From: Xylanibacter ruminicola Ga6B6
GTDB lineage: Bacteria > Bacteroidota > Bacteroidia > Bacteroidales > Bacteroidaceae
Length of the DNA stretch: 64,000 nucleotides
Direction of reading: 5' to 3'
Assembly: GCF_000687715.1 (NCBI RefSeq)
Contig: NZ_JHXD01000012.1
Location: 35,673 to 99,672 of the forward strand
Positions 8,683 to 18,024 of the stretch are shown here, one piece after another (position 1 is the stretch's first letter; every line of letters begins with the position of its first letter). A program made the translations under genes and the position numbers. The notes beneath the pieces were generated by a model. It worked only from the letters and a program-made list of their open reading frames with translations, was not told the DNA's origin and did no database searches.

Positions 8683-9569
8683 AGCTTCAGTTCGCCATAC
8701 ATACCAATCTTCACGAAACCGTCGTTTTTAATAGCCACCTTGACAGCATACACCAGGTCGGCACGTTCGTCATCAGTAAGGATAGTTTTGGGTGTAAACT
8801 CCGAACGAGACGATATCCAACTGATGGTGCCTGCATACTCTTTGCGTTGACCATCACCGTAGTCGGCAAACACCTTTACCTGTTGACCAATCTTGATGTT
8901 CTGCAACTGGGCAGAAGTGACGTAGGCACGCAGGTGCATTGACTCAGTATCGGCTATCTTAAACAACGGTTTACCCACACTCACAAATTCACCACGCTCC
9001 ACATATTTCTCGAGCACAGTACCCTTTGTGGGAGTCATGATGTGACACTTTCGTAACATATCCTGCAACTGTGCCTTCTGCACATCGGCAGCAGCCGTCT
9101 GCTTGTCGAGGGCTTGCGTGCTGGTGTTCAGCGATGATATCAGCGCATCCAGTTGCTTCTGCAGCACCTTCACCTGACTCGTGGCATCGTCGAGCATCTT
9201 CGAGGGAGCTGCCCCGTCAGCCACCAACTCACGGTAGCGCTGCTCGTCTTGCTGAGCCTTAGCCAACTGCTGGCGCGTAGCTGCTATCTGGCGTTCCATA
9301 TCGGGCTTCTGACTCTGATAAACCGCCTTCGTAGCATCCGTCTGCTGGATCTTCAGCCACGTCTGTGTGGTATCAATGAGTCCCACCTCTCGGGCTGCCT
9401 CCATCTTGTCGCCCTCGTTCACATCAAACGACAGCAATGCCCCACTCTGTTCGGCAAACACGGTCGTCTCGGTAGCCTCGAACGTACCCGTTGCATCGTA
9501 TTCTTTCTCGTTGTTTCCGCAGGCTGTCATCATCAGCGCCACACCTGCCAATACATATATCTTTTTCAT
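8679..9569 (-). CDS. HlyD-family periplasmic adaptor lipoprotein
   Basis: 296 residues. Lipobox MMTAC with Cys17. Residues ~28-60 form the first half of the biotinyl-lipoyl domain (TVFAEQSGALLSFDVNEGD). A long alpha-helical hairpin (about 75-175, rich in Gln/Ala/Lys) follows, then GTVLEKYVERGEFV completes the lipoyl domain, with a beta-barrel domain to the end. It links the ABC permeases to the outer-membrane channel encoded just upstream (4-nt gap). Confidence 0.9.
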   Translation of the reverse strand: MKKIYVLAGVALMMTACGNNEKEYDATGTFEATETTVFAEQSGALLSFDVNEGDKMEAAREVGLIDTTQTWLKIQQTDATKAVYQSQKPDMERQIAATRQQLAKAQQDEQRYRELVADGAAPSKMLDDATSQVKVLQKQLDALISSLNTSTQALDKQTAAADVQKAQLQDMLRKCHIMTPTKGTVLEKYVERGEFVSVGKPLFKIADTESMHLRAYVTSAQLQNIKIGQQVKVFADYGDGQRKEYAGTISWISSRSEFTPKTILTDDERADLVYAVKVAIKNDGFVKIGMYGELKL

Positions 9570-9573
9570 ATGC

Positions 9574-10848
9574 TTAATTATTTGTCGTGTATTTGTTGTC
9601 GTATATCTCTTTCAGCATCTCTATCTCGTGCATGGATTGTTGCACACAAGCCGCATTCTCCTGATTAATCTCGCGCACTAAGTCGTTCACGTCGATGATG
9701 CCATGTGCCAGCTTCGATTCTGCCGCCTTTCTCACAGCCTGTCGCAGCGAGATAATCTCCCCGTCGTGAGCCATCAGTTTCTGGTAGCGCTCTATATTCT
9801 CGTTCTGCTGAATCTGTTCCAAGTTATTATTGAAGAGGAACACCTCGCGACTGCTCTCCGTCATATCACGCTGCAACTGCAGTTTGGCCTTGTCGTTCTT
9901 GCGGGTATAGAGGGCACCGATAGTCCATGTCACCCTTGCACCGACGAGGCCATTCAGGCTCCATTTGTGGCGCATCATGTCTTCGAACATATTCAGCCCC
10001 GGATAACCATAGAAGCCCTGTGCAAACACACCCACCTTCGGCATCAGTGCTGCGTTGAGTGCCTTCTCCTGAGCATTCAGCACACTGATCTGTGCATCAA
10101 GCACCTTCAGTTCTGGTCTCTGGTTTCCTGTCGCCAGATTTCTGCCATCAGACTTCACTTGTGGCTTCTGTATGTTGTTGATCTCGATACCACAAAAAGT
10201 GCTCAGCATGCGTTGTAGCATCTGTTTCTGCGATACCAGCTCAGTGCCCTTCTGCACCGCATTCAGTCTCTCTGCCTTCACACTCTGCAGGTCGCTTTCG
10301 GCTGCTGTTCCGCGCTTGGTCATCGACTCCAGTTTGCGTTCGTTGCCTGCCAACAATGTCTGCAGGTCAGTGTTCAACTTGATTTGTTCGTCAATCAGCA
10401 ACAGCCCGAAATACATCTCATTCACACGCTTGCGAACATTATAAATATTGACTTCGTTCTGTGCCGCCTGCACCTTGCCCTGTTCACGGGCTATACGCTT
10501 CTGACTGCCTATGACACCACCGTCGTAGATAGTCTGCTGCACATCGATACCCACTCGGTACTGATCCTTCGTCAGTCCTCTCATGTCGATGCTCATACCG
10601 CTCATCATCGCTTTCATCTCACTGGGCCACGCCGTCACATCACTCTGATACGTGGCCTGTGCCTGAGCCGACACTTGCGGTAGCCACCCCTTCTGGATGT
10701 TGGCAACCGTCAACTGGGTGGTCTTCTCGATGAGACCATACTGCTGTATCAACGGGTAATTCTTCTCAGCAGCCTGCTGACAATCGTCCAATGTCTGTCC
10801 CTGGGCCAGCATCGGCAACATTGTCAAACTTAAAACTAATTTCTTCAT
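9574..10848 (-). CDS. TolC-family outer-membrane efflux protein
   Basis: 424 residues from the ATG at 10848 (MKKLVLSLTMLPMLAQGQ, a signal peptide); the longer frame to 10878 runs into the promoter box. Two repeats of long helices and short beta segments are visible, with the family-typical ...LDDCQQAAEKNYPLIQQ start of the mature protein. It is the first gene of the efflux operon and supplies the outer-membrane duct. Confidence 0.88.
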   Translation of the reverse strand: MKKLVLSLTMLPMLAQGQTLDDCQQAAEKNYPLIQQYGLIEKTTQLTVANIQKGWLPQVSAQAQATYQSDVTAWPSEMKAMMSGMSIDMRGLTKDQYRVGIDVQQTIYDGGVIGSQKRIAREQGKVQAAQNEVNIYNVRKRVNEMYFGLLLIDEQIKLNTDLQTLLAGNERKLESMTKRGTAAESDLQSVKAERLNAVQKGTELVSQKQMLQRMLSTFCGIEINNIQKPQVKSDGRNLATGNQRPELKVLDAQISVLNAQEKALNAALMPKVGVFAQGFYGYPGLNMFEDMMRHKWSLNGLVGARVTWTIGALYTRKNDKAKLQLQRDMTESSREVFLFNNNLEQIQQNENIERYQKLMAHDGEIISLRQAVRKAAESKLAHGIIDVNDLVREINQENAACVQQSMHEIEMLKEIYDNKYTTNN

Positions 10849-10875
10849 ATTTTTATTGTCATTGAATTCTGGGTG

Positions 10876-10883
10876 CAAAAGTA
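10876..10883 (-). promoter_or_regulatory. -7 promoter box of the efflux operon
   Basis: Reads TACTTTTG on the minus strand, 28 nt upstream of the tolC-like start. No clear -33 box. About 100 bp from the divergent AraC promoter. Confidence 0.55.
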
Positions 10884-10980
10884 CGATATTAATTTCATCT
10901 GGCCGTTATCTGCAGGAATGCAAAAATGTTCTTTTTGTTCGATTTATACATAAACAGAGCATTATTTCGCGGAAAATGAT

Positions 10981-10988
10981 TATCTTTG
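10981..10988 (+). promoter_or_regulatory. -7 promoter box of the efflux-linked AraC gene
   Basis: TATCTTTG. A possible TTG start at 10986 lies inside it, so the ATG at 11007 is the real start. Confidence 0.55.
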
Positions 10989-11006
10989 CCAACAAAAAAG
11001 GGACGT

Positions 11007-11915
11007 ATGATAAATAAACAACCGCAACTCATGGACGTCACACGAATGCGTGACATCCTGATACCACACCTCTCGCAAATTCGCGAGCATATATTCATGA
11101 ATAGTGAACTGGCAATGGTTCGCGGCGACAGCACGGTGTTCAGTCTGCTGATGCGTCAAAAGCCACCTTTCACTATCAATGATCACCGTTTGGGCATCAT
11201 CATGAACGGCGAGGCTGAAATTACCATCAACCTGCAAGACCGCCACCTCACGAGTGGCACACTCGTCTATATCGGTCCTGGCACCATCATCCACCCCCAA
11301 CGGCTTTCCTCAGACCTCCGCATCTTCGGAATGGGACTTTTTTCAAACTTCCCCATGCCTTTTGCACAGGGACAGATGCCGTCGGTCTTCAACGGTCAGG
11401 TGCGCGACTTCCAGTTGTCCGCCAACGAAGAGGATATCGCTACCGCCACACATATTATGGACGCCATCTGGCAAACGGTTCATGCCACGGACGACTATCA
11501 TCGTCCCACCGTCACAGCACTCGTAGCTGCCCAGATGCACCACTACGACCAGCTGTTCCATCGGCAGACTGACCAGCTGGCCAGCAGTCGTTCACGCGAA
11601 CAGACCATCTTCGACCGCTTCCTCCAACTGGTCACCCAGCATTGTGCTGAACAACACCAGATAGGCTACTATGCCGAGCGTATGTGCCTCACTGAGCGCT
11701 ACCTGACCACTGTCATCCGTCAAACCAGCGGCACCACCGCCAAGGACTGGATAGACCGTGCCCTCATCACCCGCATTAAAATAGAACTGCGACACACAGA
11801 CAAGCCGGCAGCGCAGATAGCCGATGAGATGCACTTTGCAAATCCCTCGTTCTTCTCAAAATACTTCCGTCGCATTACAGGCATGACACCTGGGGAGTAT
11901 AAATCTATCAGTTGA
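11007..11915 (+). CDS. AraC-family regulator, divergent from the efflux operon
   Basis: 302 residues from ATG 11007. An N-terminal cupin fold (about 30-110, including DRHLTSGTLVYIGPGTIIHP) is the likely ligand sensor. The C-terminal HTH pair contains YYAERMCLTERYLTTVIRQ and PAAQIADEMHFANPSFFSK and ends YFRRITGMTPGEYK. It is divergently placed 158 bp from the TolC start, the usual layout of a local efflux regulator (inference). Confidence 0.88.
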   Translation: MINKQPQLMDVTRMRDILIPHLSQIREHIFMNSELAMVRGDSTVFSLLMRQKPPFTINDHRLGIIMNGEAEITINLQDRHLTSGTLVYIGPGTIIHPQRLSSDLRIFGMGLFSNFPMPFAQGQMPSVFNGQVRDFQLSANEEDIATATHIMDAIWQTVHATDDYHRPTVTALVAAQMHHYDQLFHRQTDQLASSRSREQTIFDRFLQLVTQHCAEQHQIGYYAERMCLTERYLTTVIRQTSGTTAKDWIDRALITRIKIELRHTDKPAAQIADEMHFANPSFFSKYFRRITGMTPGEYKSIS

Positions 11916-12209
11916 GTAAATTTTGTATTGAAAAGCAAGTGTGACTCGCTTCGCCCAGAAAAGGCATAAATGAAGAAGTCGGAATAAGAACAATCCAGTA
12001 ACAGATATATCTGCGTTAAAAAGTGTAAACGTGCAAAGAACTGAAAAATCGATTTTGCAGATGTTTGCATTTTCTTTTTTTGACGGCAGCTTCATTTGCA
12101 GATTTTTGTATATTTTACGTCCCTCCTCCGTCCCTCGGAGTCACTTTAGACACCCTAGAACAAAGGCATTTACATTGATTATCAGCCATTTATATTTGCA
12201 GATAGTAAC

Positions 12210-12247
12210 TTCTGCGTCGGAAAGTAGATTCTGCGTGGGCAAGTAAC
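12210..12247. repeat. Two tandem 19-nt units
   Basis: Two adjacent units begin TTCTGCGT and share AAGTA; 15 of 19 positions match. A weaker relative (CTGCGTT...AAGTGTA) occurs at about 12010-12026. Confidence 0.5.
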
Positions 12248-12511
12248 CTCATCATTAATTTTGGACATTTTTTTCTACCCTATTTCTACCTTCTAGAAAG
12301 TTTTTATTTTCAAAAAACAACCCAAAATCGAAGCCAAAAGCATTAAAAACGGCCATAAAACACAATTTTTCACAATAATCATCGACCCAGTTCCTACTCA
12401 ATTTAGCCCTTGTGGACTCATTTTATTAATGTCACACTAAGGTGACTAAAATTATTATGAGTACCTTGAAAGAGGACTCGCGGGGAATCTCAGCAATTGA
12501 GTTCCTCGTTC

Positions 12512-12536
12512 TTGTCAAGTGTTGACAATATTTTTT
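12512..12536 (+). terminator. Terminator-like hairpin in the gene-free stretch
   Basis: Perfect arms TTGTCAA / TTGACAA around a GTG loop, followed by TATTTTTT. No gene ends just upstream, so an unannotated transcript may end here. Confidence 0.4.
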
Positions 12537-12826
12537 ACTCGCGGATGGGGCGGTTTTGGGGATTTCGTAGCAAGGTCGTTGGTAGGGGCAAGCAAGGGGG
12601 AAGCGAGGGGGAAGGAAGGGACAGGGCTTTTGTAATAAAAACGGAATTATACTGAAAAACTTGACATCTTGACGAACCTGGTTGAAAAGAGATAATATGA
12701 AATATACTTTGACAGACAGGCTGATGAAGCCTTTTTTCGCAGCAAGAAAAATGCAATTTCTTTAGAATTATATTCAGTCAAGAAAAAAAACATTTGCAAG
12801 GATGCAACTCTTTGAAATAAAAGTTG

Positions 12827-12834
12827 TACCTTTG
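12827..12834 (+). promoter_or_regulatory. -7 promoter box of the 175-aa hypothetical gene
   Basis: TACCTTTG, about 90 nt upstream of the ATG at 12924; no -33 box at the usual distance. Confidence 0.45.
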
Positions 12835-12923
12835 CAACTGACAAAAGCGATGGTATATCTGATTATCAGCAAGTTGAGTTTTCTGTGCGGACAAATAGGA
12901 TATTTGAAAAAGGAAAAATAACA

Positions 12924-13451
12924 ATGGATAATTTTGAAGAACATTTAAAGAAAGACCTGCACCAGTTTTTGCAGAGTATCAACGAAGTAGATGAACGTAT
13001 GCCCGAATGCCCCGACGTAGAGGATAAGTGGGAAGAGTTGGCTAAGGCTTATATCCCCGACGGCATCCGCGAGTTTCAGGCTTTCCCATCAGCCTCGCTC
13101 GGCTGGATGATGTATATCGGCATGGCCGTTGCCAAGATGTGGGATACCGAATGGGAGATTTACGCGAAGGTTGAAGACCTGTATGCCTATATGCGCGACA
13201 AGCGCGGCTACGATGCGATGGACGAATACATCCGCGAAAAAGTATTGCTGTTGCAGGGCGATGATTATACCGCATTGGAGAAGGTTACGGGCGAATGTGC
13301 CTCACGCGTGTATAACGCCCTGATGCACCAGCGACTCGAACCAGGTACCAAGGAGGCATTCAACGGTTACATTGCCTGCTTACATCAGCTATACCTGATG
13401 GGAGCCGCTATGCAATTAAAGCGCATGGGGTATCACATGACAAAGATGTGA
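12924..13451 (+). CDS. Conserved-looking hypothetical cytoplasmic protein
   Basis: 175 residues from ATG 12924, which has an A/G-rich AGGAAAAATA Shine-Dalgarno-like stretch before it; an upstream in-frame GTG (12885) lacks one. No signal peptide or membrane segment. Predicted largely helical, with an acidic N-terminal third and an aromatic central segment (ASLGWMMYIGMAVAKMWD). I do not recognise the family. Its last codons are part of a 15-bp inverted repeat that probably terminates the transcript. Confidence 0.75.
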   Translation: MDNFEEHLKKDLHQFLQSINEVDERMPECPDVEDKWEELAKAYIPDGIREFQAFPSASLGWMMYIGMAVAKMWDTEWEIYAKVEDLYAYMRDKRGYDAMDEYIREKVLLLQGDDYTALEKVTGECASRVYNALMHQRLEPGTKEAFNGYIACLHQLYLMGAAMQLKRMGYHMTKM

Positions 13452-13460
13452 TACCCCATG
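13424..13460 (+). terminator. Perfect 15-bp inverted repeat spanning the stop codon
   Basis: Arms CATGGGGTATCACAT (13424-13438) and its exact complement (13446-13460) around a 7-nt loop. The TGA stop (13449-13451) is inside the right arm. There is no immediate T run; a second hairpin (TTGCTT/AAGCAA, 13461-13476) and T-rich sequence follow. Between convergent genes, so it may act both ways. Confidence 0.6.
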
Positions 13461-13483
13461 TTGCTTGCCTAAGCAAGACTTAC

Positions 13484-14815
13484 TTATTGTTTCTTTTCTT
13501 TACCGTGAACGCTCTTAATCTTCATGCCTAACTTACCAGGCAGAATAGCGTTAAGACCTACACCTACGATTGCAGAGAGGGCTAAGCCTGAGAAGTGGAT
13601 AGGGCCGAAGCTTACGTTATCGTCGGCACCGTACTTAACACCGATAGCGATAACCAGAATCAAAGCAGCCACAAACACATTACGCGAAGAATTGAAATCT
13701 ACGCAATCCTCTACCAGGTTGCGAACACCCACAGCCGAAATCATACCATAAAGAATAAGGCTTACACCACCGATAGTAGCGGCTGGCATCAAGCCAATCA
13801 AGCAAGCGAACTTAGGACAGAACGACAGCAGGATGGCAAAGATAGCTGCCAGACGAATCACAGCGGGGTCGAACACCTTAGTAAGATTCAGCACACCGGT
13901 ATTCTCGCCGTAAGTGGTATTAGCAGGCGCGCCAAACAGCGATGCAAAAGCAGTAGCCAGTCCGTCGCCCATCAGCGTACGGTGCAAACCGGGCTCCTTC
14001 AGGAAGTCCTTACCTACAGTTGATGAGATAGCACACATATCACCGATGTGCTCCATGATGGTAGCGATGGCGATAGGCATGATGGCAATAATGGTAGAAA
14101 CCAGGAACGAGGTATCCATATTATCCCATACAGCCAGCGCAGTCTGCTCCTTGTTGAAAGGCAAACCAATCCAGTCGGCCTCACCCAGCGAAGTAAAATC
14201 AACCTCACCCATCGCAACGGCAACGCTATAGCTCACTACCACACCCAGCAGGATAGGGATAATCTTGATGATGCCCTTACCACACACGCTGGCAATAATC
14301 ACCGTTGCCAAAGCCACGATAGCCAAAGTCCAGTTGGTAGTACAGTTCTGGATAGCGCTACCCGAGAGCACCAGACCGATGGCGATAATCATCGGGCCTG
14401 TTACCAGAGGTGGGAAGAAATGCAGAATCTTCTCGAGACCGAACGTCTTGATAAGTCCAGCCATCACGAAGTAGCACAAGCCAGCAAAGAATACGCCGAT
14501 ACAGGCATAATCCAAAGCCAGCGTCTCGCTCATGCCCTGCTCTACGCCCAGTGCCTTTACCGATATATATCCGCCCAGGAAGGCGAACGATGAGCCGAGG
14601 AAAGCAGGCACCTTAAACTTGCTGACAGCATGGAACACCAATGTGCCGATACCTGCAAACAGCAGGGTTGATGACACAGAAAGACCAGTTAACACGGGTA
14701 CCAACACGGTGGCACCAAACATGGCAAACAAATGCTGGACACCCAAAATGGTAAATTTTGGCATGCCCAGTTCTCTGGCATCGAAGATGCCCTCTTTTTC
14801 TACAATCTGATTCAT
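13484..14815 (-). CDS. uraA: Uracil/xanthine permease (NCS2 family)
   Basis: 443 residues, strongly hydrophobic with about 12-14 membrane segments. The start GVQHLFAMFGATVLVPVLTG is the classic NCS2 QH motif region, and the middle GDMCAISSTVGKDF plus APANTTYGENTGVLNLTKV match the substrate-binding TM8-TM10 region of UraA. It imports uracil by proton symport (family knowledge). It starts 15 nt after the EttA stop, so it is probably co-transcribed with ettA. Confidence 0.9.
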   Translation of the reverse strand: MNQIVEKEGIFDARELGMPKFTILGVQHLFAMFGATVLVPVLTGLSVSSTLLFAGIGTLVFHAVSKFKVPAFLGSSFAFLGGYISVKALGVEQGMSETLALDYACIGVFFAGLCYFVMAGLIKTFGLEKILHFFPPLVTGPMIIAIGLVLSGSAIQNCTTNWTLAIVALATVIIASVCGKGIIKIIPILLGVVVSYSVAVAMGEVDFTSLGEADWIGLPFNKEQTALAVWDNMDTSFLVSTIIAIMPIAIATIMEHIGDMCAISSTVGKDFLKEPGLHRTLMGDGLATAFASLFGAPANTTYGENTGVLNLTKVFDPAVIRLAAIFAILLSFCPKFACLIGLMPAATIGGVSLILYGMISAVGVRNLVEDCVDFNSSRNVFVAALILVIAIGVKYGADDNVSFGPIHFSGLALSAIVGVGLNAILPGKLGMKIKSVHGKEKKQ

Positions 14816-14830
14816 TTTATTTTTTAAGTT

Positions 14831-16528
14831 TTACTCTTCCATCAACTTACGATAACGGGCGCGTTTGGGCTCTTCCAAACCTAAGCGCTGGGCCTTGTTG
14901 CTCTCGTACTCGCTGTAGTTTCCCTCGAAATAGAACACGTTTCCTTCTCCCTCGAAAGCGAGAATGTGTGTACAGATACGATCGAGGAACCAACGGTCGT
15001 GACTGATGATAACAGCACAACCGGCAAAGGCCTCCAGACCTTCCTCGAGTGCGCGCAGGGTGTTTACGTCGATATCGTTGGTAGGCTCATCGAGCAACAG
15101 CACGTTGCCTTCCTGCTTCAGGGCGATAGCCAAATGCAGACGGTTACGCTCACCACCTGAGAGCACGCCACATTTCTTTTCCTGATCAGCACCGCTGAAG
15201 TTAAAGCGACTCAGGTAAGCACGCACGTTTACATCCTTACCGCCCATACGGATAGTCTCGTTACCCTGACTCACCACCTCGTAAACCGATTTGGTGGGGT
15301 CGATATCCTTATGCTGCTGATCTACATAACTCAGCTTTACGGTCTCTCCTACGGCAAACGAACCGGCATCGGGCTTATCCAAGCCCATAATCAGACGGAA
15401 CAAAGTTGTTTTACCTGCACCGTTAGGACCAATCACACCCACAATACCGTTTGGTGGCAAGTTGAAGTTCAGGTCGGTAAACAGCGTCTTCTCGGGGAAC
15501 GACTTGGCTACATGCTCGGCCTCGATGACCTTATTACCCAAGCGAGGTCCGTTAGGAATGAAAATCTCCAGTTTCTCTTCCTTCTGTTTCTGCTCCTCGT
15601 TCAGCATCATCTCGTACGAGTTCAGACGGGCCTTACCCTTAGCGTGACGGGCCTTGGGCGCCATACGTACCCACTCCAACTCACGCTCCAGAGTCTTACG
15701 ACGCTTCGAAGCCGATTTCTCTTCCTGTGCCAAACGCTGACTCTTCTGCTCCAGCCAGCTTGAGTAGTTACCCTTCCAGGGGATACCCTCACCGCGATCC
15801 AGTTCCAGAATCCACTCAGCCACATCGTCCAGGAAGTAACGGTCGTGCGTTACGGCAATCACCGTACCCTCGTATTGCTGCAGGTGCTGCTCCAGCCAGT
15901 CGATACTCTCAGCATCCAAATGGTTGGTAGGCTCATCGAGCAGCAACACATCGGGCTTCTGCAGCAACAAGCGGCACAAAGCCACACGGCGGCGCTCACC
16001 ACCCGAGAGGTTCTTCACGCTCCAATCACCAGGAGGACAGTTCAACGCTGCCATCGCGCGATCAAGCTTCGAGTCCATGTTCCAGGCATCGGTAGCGTCG
16101 ATGATATCCTGCAGTTCTGCCTGTCGCTGCATCAGCTTATCCATCTTGTCGACATCCTCGTAATATTCTGGTAATCCGAACTTTACGTTTATCTCATCGT
16201 ATTCGGCCAGCGCATCGTACACGTGCTGCACGCCTTCCATCACGTTCTCCTTCACCGTTTTCTCCTCGTTCAGCGGTGGTTCCTGTGGCAGATATCCCAC
16301 GCTGTAGCCGGGGCTCCACACCACATTACCCTGATACTGCTGATCCAGTCCGGCGATAATCTTCATCAACGTAGATTTACCGGCACCATTCAAACCGATG
16401 ATACCGATCTTAGCGCCATAGAAAAAGCTCAGGTAGATGTTTTTGAGTACTTGTTTCTGATTTTGCTGGATAGTTTTGCTCACGCCAACCATCGAGAAAA
16501 TCACTTTCTTGTCGTCAACTGTTGCCAT
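14831..16528 (-). CDS. ettA: Energy-dependent translational throttle protein EttA (ABC-F)
   Basis: 565 residues, two ABC domains and no membrane segments. Walker A motifs GLNGAGKST (~43) and GPNGAGKTT (~345), signatures LSGGERRRVALCR and LSGGERNRLHLAI, Walker B LLLDEPTNHLD and LLLDEPTNDID. The linker between the domains is basic, as in EttA, which binds the ribosomal E site and gates the first elongation step according to ATP/ADP (family knowledge). Length matches E. coli EttA (555). Confidence 0.93.
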   Translation of the reverse strand: MATVDDKKVIFSMVGVSKTIQQNQKQVLKNIYLSFFYGAKIGIIGLNGAGKSTLMKIIAGLDQQYQGNVVWSPGYSVGYLPQEPPLNEEKTVKENVMEGVQHVYDALAEYDEINVKFGLPEYYEDVDKMDKLMQRQAELQDIIDATDAWNMDSKLDRAMAALNCPPGDWSVKNLSGGERRRVALCRLLLQKPDVLLLDEPTNHLDAESIDWLEQHLQQYEGTVIAVTHDRYFLDDVAEWILELDRGEGIPWKGNYSSWLEQKSQRLAQEEKSASKRRKTLERELEWVRMAPKARHAKGKARLNSYEMMLNEEQKQKEEKLEIFIPNGPRLGNKVIEAEHVAKSFPEKTLFTDLNFNLPPNGIVGVIGPNGAGKTTLFRLIMGLDKPDAGSFAVGETVKLSYVDQQHKDIDPTKSVYEVVSQGNETIRMGGKDVNVRAYLSRFNFSGADQEKKCGVLSGGERNRLHLAIALKQEGNVLLLDEPTNDIDVNTLRALEEGLEAFAGCAVIISHDRWFLDRICTHILAFEGEGNVFYFEGNYSEYESNKAQRLGLEEPKRARYRKLMEE

Positions 16529-16557
16529 ATTGATTTATTGATTTTTGTTATTTGGCG

Positions 16558-16565
16558 CAAATTTA
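16558..16565 (-). promoter_or_regulatory. -7 promoter box of ettA-uraA
   Basis: TAAATTTG on the minus strand, 30 nt before the ettA start. Confidence 0.45.
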
Positions 16566-16605
16566 CTAAAAATCCTTGAATTGTGCTTTGTTTTCGCCAA
16601 ATTTC

Positions 16606-16636
16606 TTTGCCAAACAGATTATTTTGCCTATTTTTG
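16606..16636 (+). promoter_or_regulatory. Full -33/-7 promoter of the Dabb gene
   Basis: TTTG (16606-16609), 19-nt spacer, TATTTTTG (16629-16636): a textbook Bacteroidetes promoter, 29 nt before the ATG at 16666. Confidence 0.75.
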
Positions 16637-16665
16637 CACCTAACAAACATTAAATACTTAAGGTT

Positions 16666-16971
16666 ATGGTAAAGCATATTATTCTTTGGACATTGAATCC
16701 AGAACTCAGTGAAGAGGAGAAGCAGACCGTTAAGGCAGGAATCAAGGCTGGTCTTGAGGGATTAGTAGGTAAAGTACCCGGACTACTTGATGTTAAGGTT
16801 CATATCGATGGCCGTCTGGCTTCATCAAATGCCGACGTGATGCTCGACAGCACGCTCGAAAGCGAAGAAGCGCTGAAGGGCTATGCCGTTCACCCCGAGC
16901 ATGTAGCCGTAGCCAACGGTAAGGTTCGTCCTTACACCGTTCAGCGCTCCTGCCTCGATTTCGAGATTTAA
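16666..16971 (+). CDS. Dabb (stress-responsive A/B barrel) domain protein
   Basis: 101 residues, a single dimeric alpha-beta-barrel domain. It begins MVKHIILWTLNPELSEEEK, the typical Dabb start, and has GLLDVKVHIDGR in the second strand and YAVHPEHVAVA (H-P-x-H) near residue 75. Family members are small dimers of varied or unknown role. Its stop overlaps the stop of the convergent dehydrogenase by 4 nt. Confidence 0.85.
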   Translation: MVKHIILWTLNPELSEEEKQTVKAGIKAGLEGLVGKVPGLLDVKVHIDGRLASSNADVMLDSTLESEEALKGYAVHPEHVAVANGKVRPYTVQRSCLDFEI

Positions 16972-17912
16972 ATCACGTTCTGTGGTTTTCCGCTTATAAA
17001 GCAACGTACATTTTCGGTTGCTACCTGTATCAGTCGCACTCTTGCTTCGGTGCTTGCCCAAGCAATGTGCGGCGTGATATAAGCGTTGGGCTGCTTCTGC
17101 AGTTTATTATCGGCAGCAGGTGGTTCAACTGTCATCACATCGGCGCAGAAGGCACCCAGTCGTCCTTCAGCCAATGCCTCAGCCACAGCATCGTCATCAA
17201 TCAGCGGTCCACGACCGGTATTTATCAGGATAGCCGATGACTTCATCTTCTTAAGGCTCTCTTTATTAATAAGGTGACGCGTGCTATCGGTAAGCGGACA
17301 GTGCAGCGATAGCACATCGGTGGTAGCCAGCAGCTCATCCATCCCCACTTTCTCGATACCGGCAGGCAGTACCTCTTTACTGCTAAAGGCCTTTACCTTC
17401 ATGCCGAAGGCCAGCGCAATCTGGGCCACACGCATACCGATATTTCCCAAGCCTACAATGCCGAATGTCTTTCCGGCCAGCTCTGTGAGCGGAGCATCCC
17501 AATAACAGAAGTCCTTACTCCTACTCCACTTGCCCTCACGGTTCTGCTGGGCATAATGCTCTGTGCGGTTAGTCACCGTCAGCAGGTGCGAGAACACCAT
17601 CTGTGCCACGCTCTCGGTGCTGTAAGCGGGCACGTTGGTTACCACAATGCCGCGCTCGTGCGCTGCCTCGATATCCACCACGTTGTAGCCCGTTGCCAGC
17701 ACGCCGATATACTTCAGCTGGGGCAACTGTGCGATTACCTCGCGTGTCATCAGCACCTTGTTGGTTAACACCACGTCGGCCTCGGCCGCACGCACTACTG
17801 TCTCCTGGGGCGCTGTACGTTCATACACCGTTACATCGCCCAACTTCTCCAGCTCGTTCCACGACAAATCGCCAGGATTAGCTGTATACCCGTCAAGAAT
17901 TACTATTTTCAT
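16968..17912 (-). CDS. D-isomer-specific 2-hydroxyacid dehydrogenase
   Basis: 314 residues. NAD(P)-binding Rossmann motif GLGNIGMRVA near 152, the NTGRGPLIDDDAV segment carrying the catalytic arginine region near 233, and a C-terminal ITPHIAWAS with the catalytic histidine. The overall sequence is closest in feel to glycerate dehydrogenase/hydroxypyruvate reductase, but substrate cannot be fixed from sequence alone. A -7 box (TATCTTTG on the minus strand, 17933-17940) precedes it. Confidence 0.88.
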   Translation of the reverse strand: MKIVILDGYTANPGDLSWNELEKLGDVTVYERTAPQETVVRAAEADVVLTNKVLMTREVIAQLPQLKYIGVLATGYNVVDIEAAHERGIVVTNVPAYSTESVAQMVFSHLLTVTNRTEHYAQQNREGKWSRSKDFCYWDAPLTELAGKTFGIVGLGNIGMRVAQIALAFGMKVKAFSSKEVLPAGIEKVGMDELLATTDVLSLHCPLTDSTRHLINKESLKKMKSSAILINTGRGPLIDDDAVAEALAEGRLGAFCADVMTVEPPAADNKLQKQPNAYITPHIAWASTEARVRLIQVATENVRCFISGKPQNVI

Positions 17913-17982
17913 TGTTGTGTTAGAATTTGGTGCAAAGATACATTTTTTATTTTAAATATGTACGTGAATTCAAATAAAGTTG

Positions 17983-17990
17983 TATCTTTG
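17983..17990 (+). promoter_or_regulatory. -7 promoter box of the membrane-protein gene
   Basis: TATCTTTG, 34 nt before the ATG at 18025; back-to-back with the dehydrogenase box at 17933-17940. Confidence 0.5.
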
Positions 17991-18024
17991 CACGAAATTA
18001 AGTAACAATTAAATAAAAATCGTC

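Larger units (their letters stand above)
11916..12826. other. Gene-free stretch with short repeats and hairpins
   Basis: About 900 bp, AT-rich, without a convincing coding frame on either strand. It holds a palindrome CAGATATATCTG (12002-12013), three copies of TTTGCAGAT (12054, 12095, 12195), a 19-nt tandem pair (12210-12247), a small hairpin with arms GTCAC/GTGAC (12431-12446), and a terminator-like hairpin (12512-12536). It may be a decayed mobile element, but no recognisable ends or transposase remnant were found. Confidence 0.5.

Noticed and set aside
12470..12511. Sixth copy of the hairpin-RNA family (GGGGAAT...TTCCTCG)
   Set aside because: Only the upper stem and one mismatch resemble the family; the lower stem does not pair properly.
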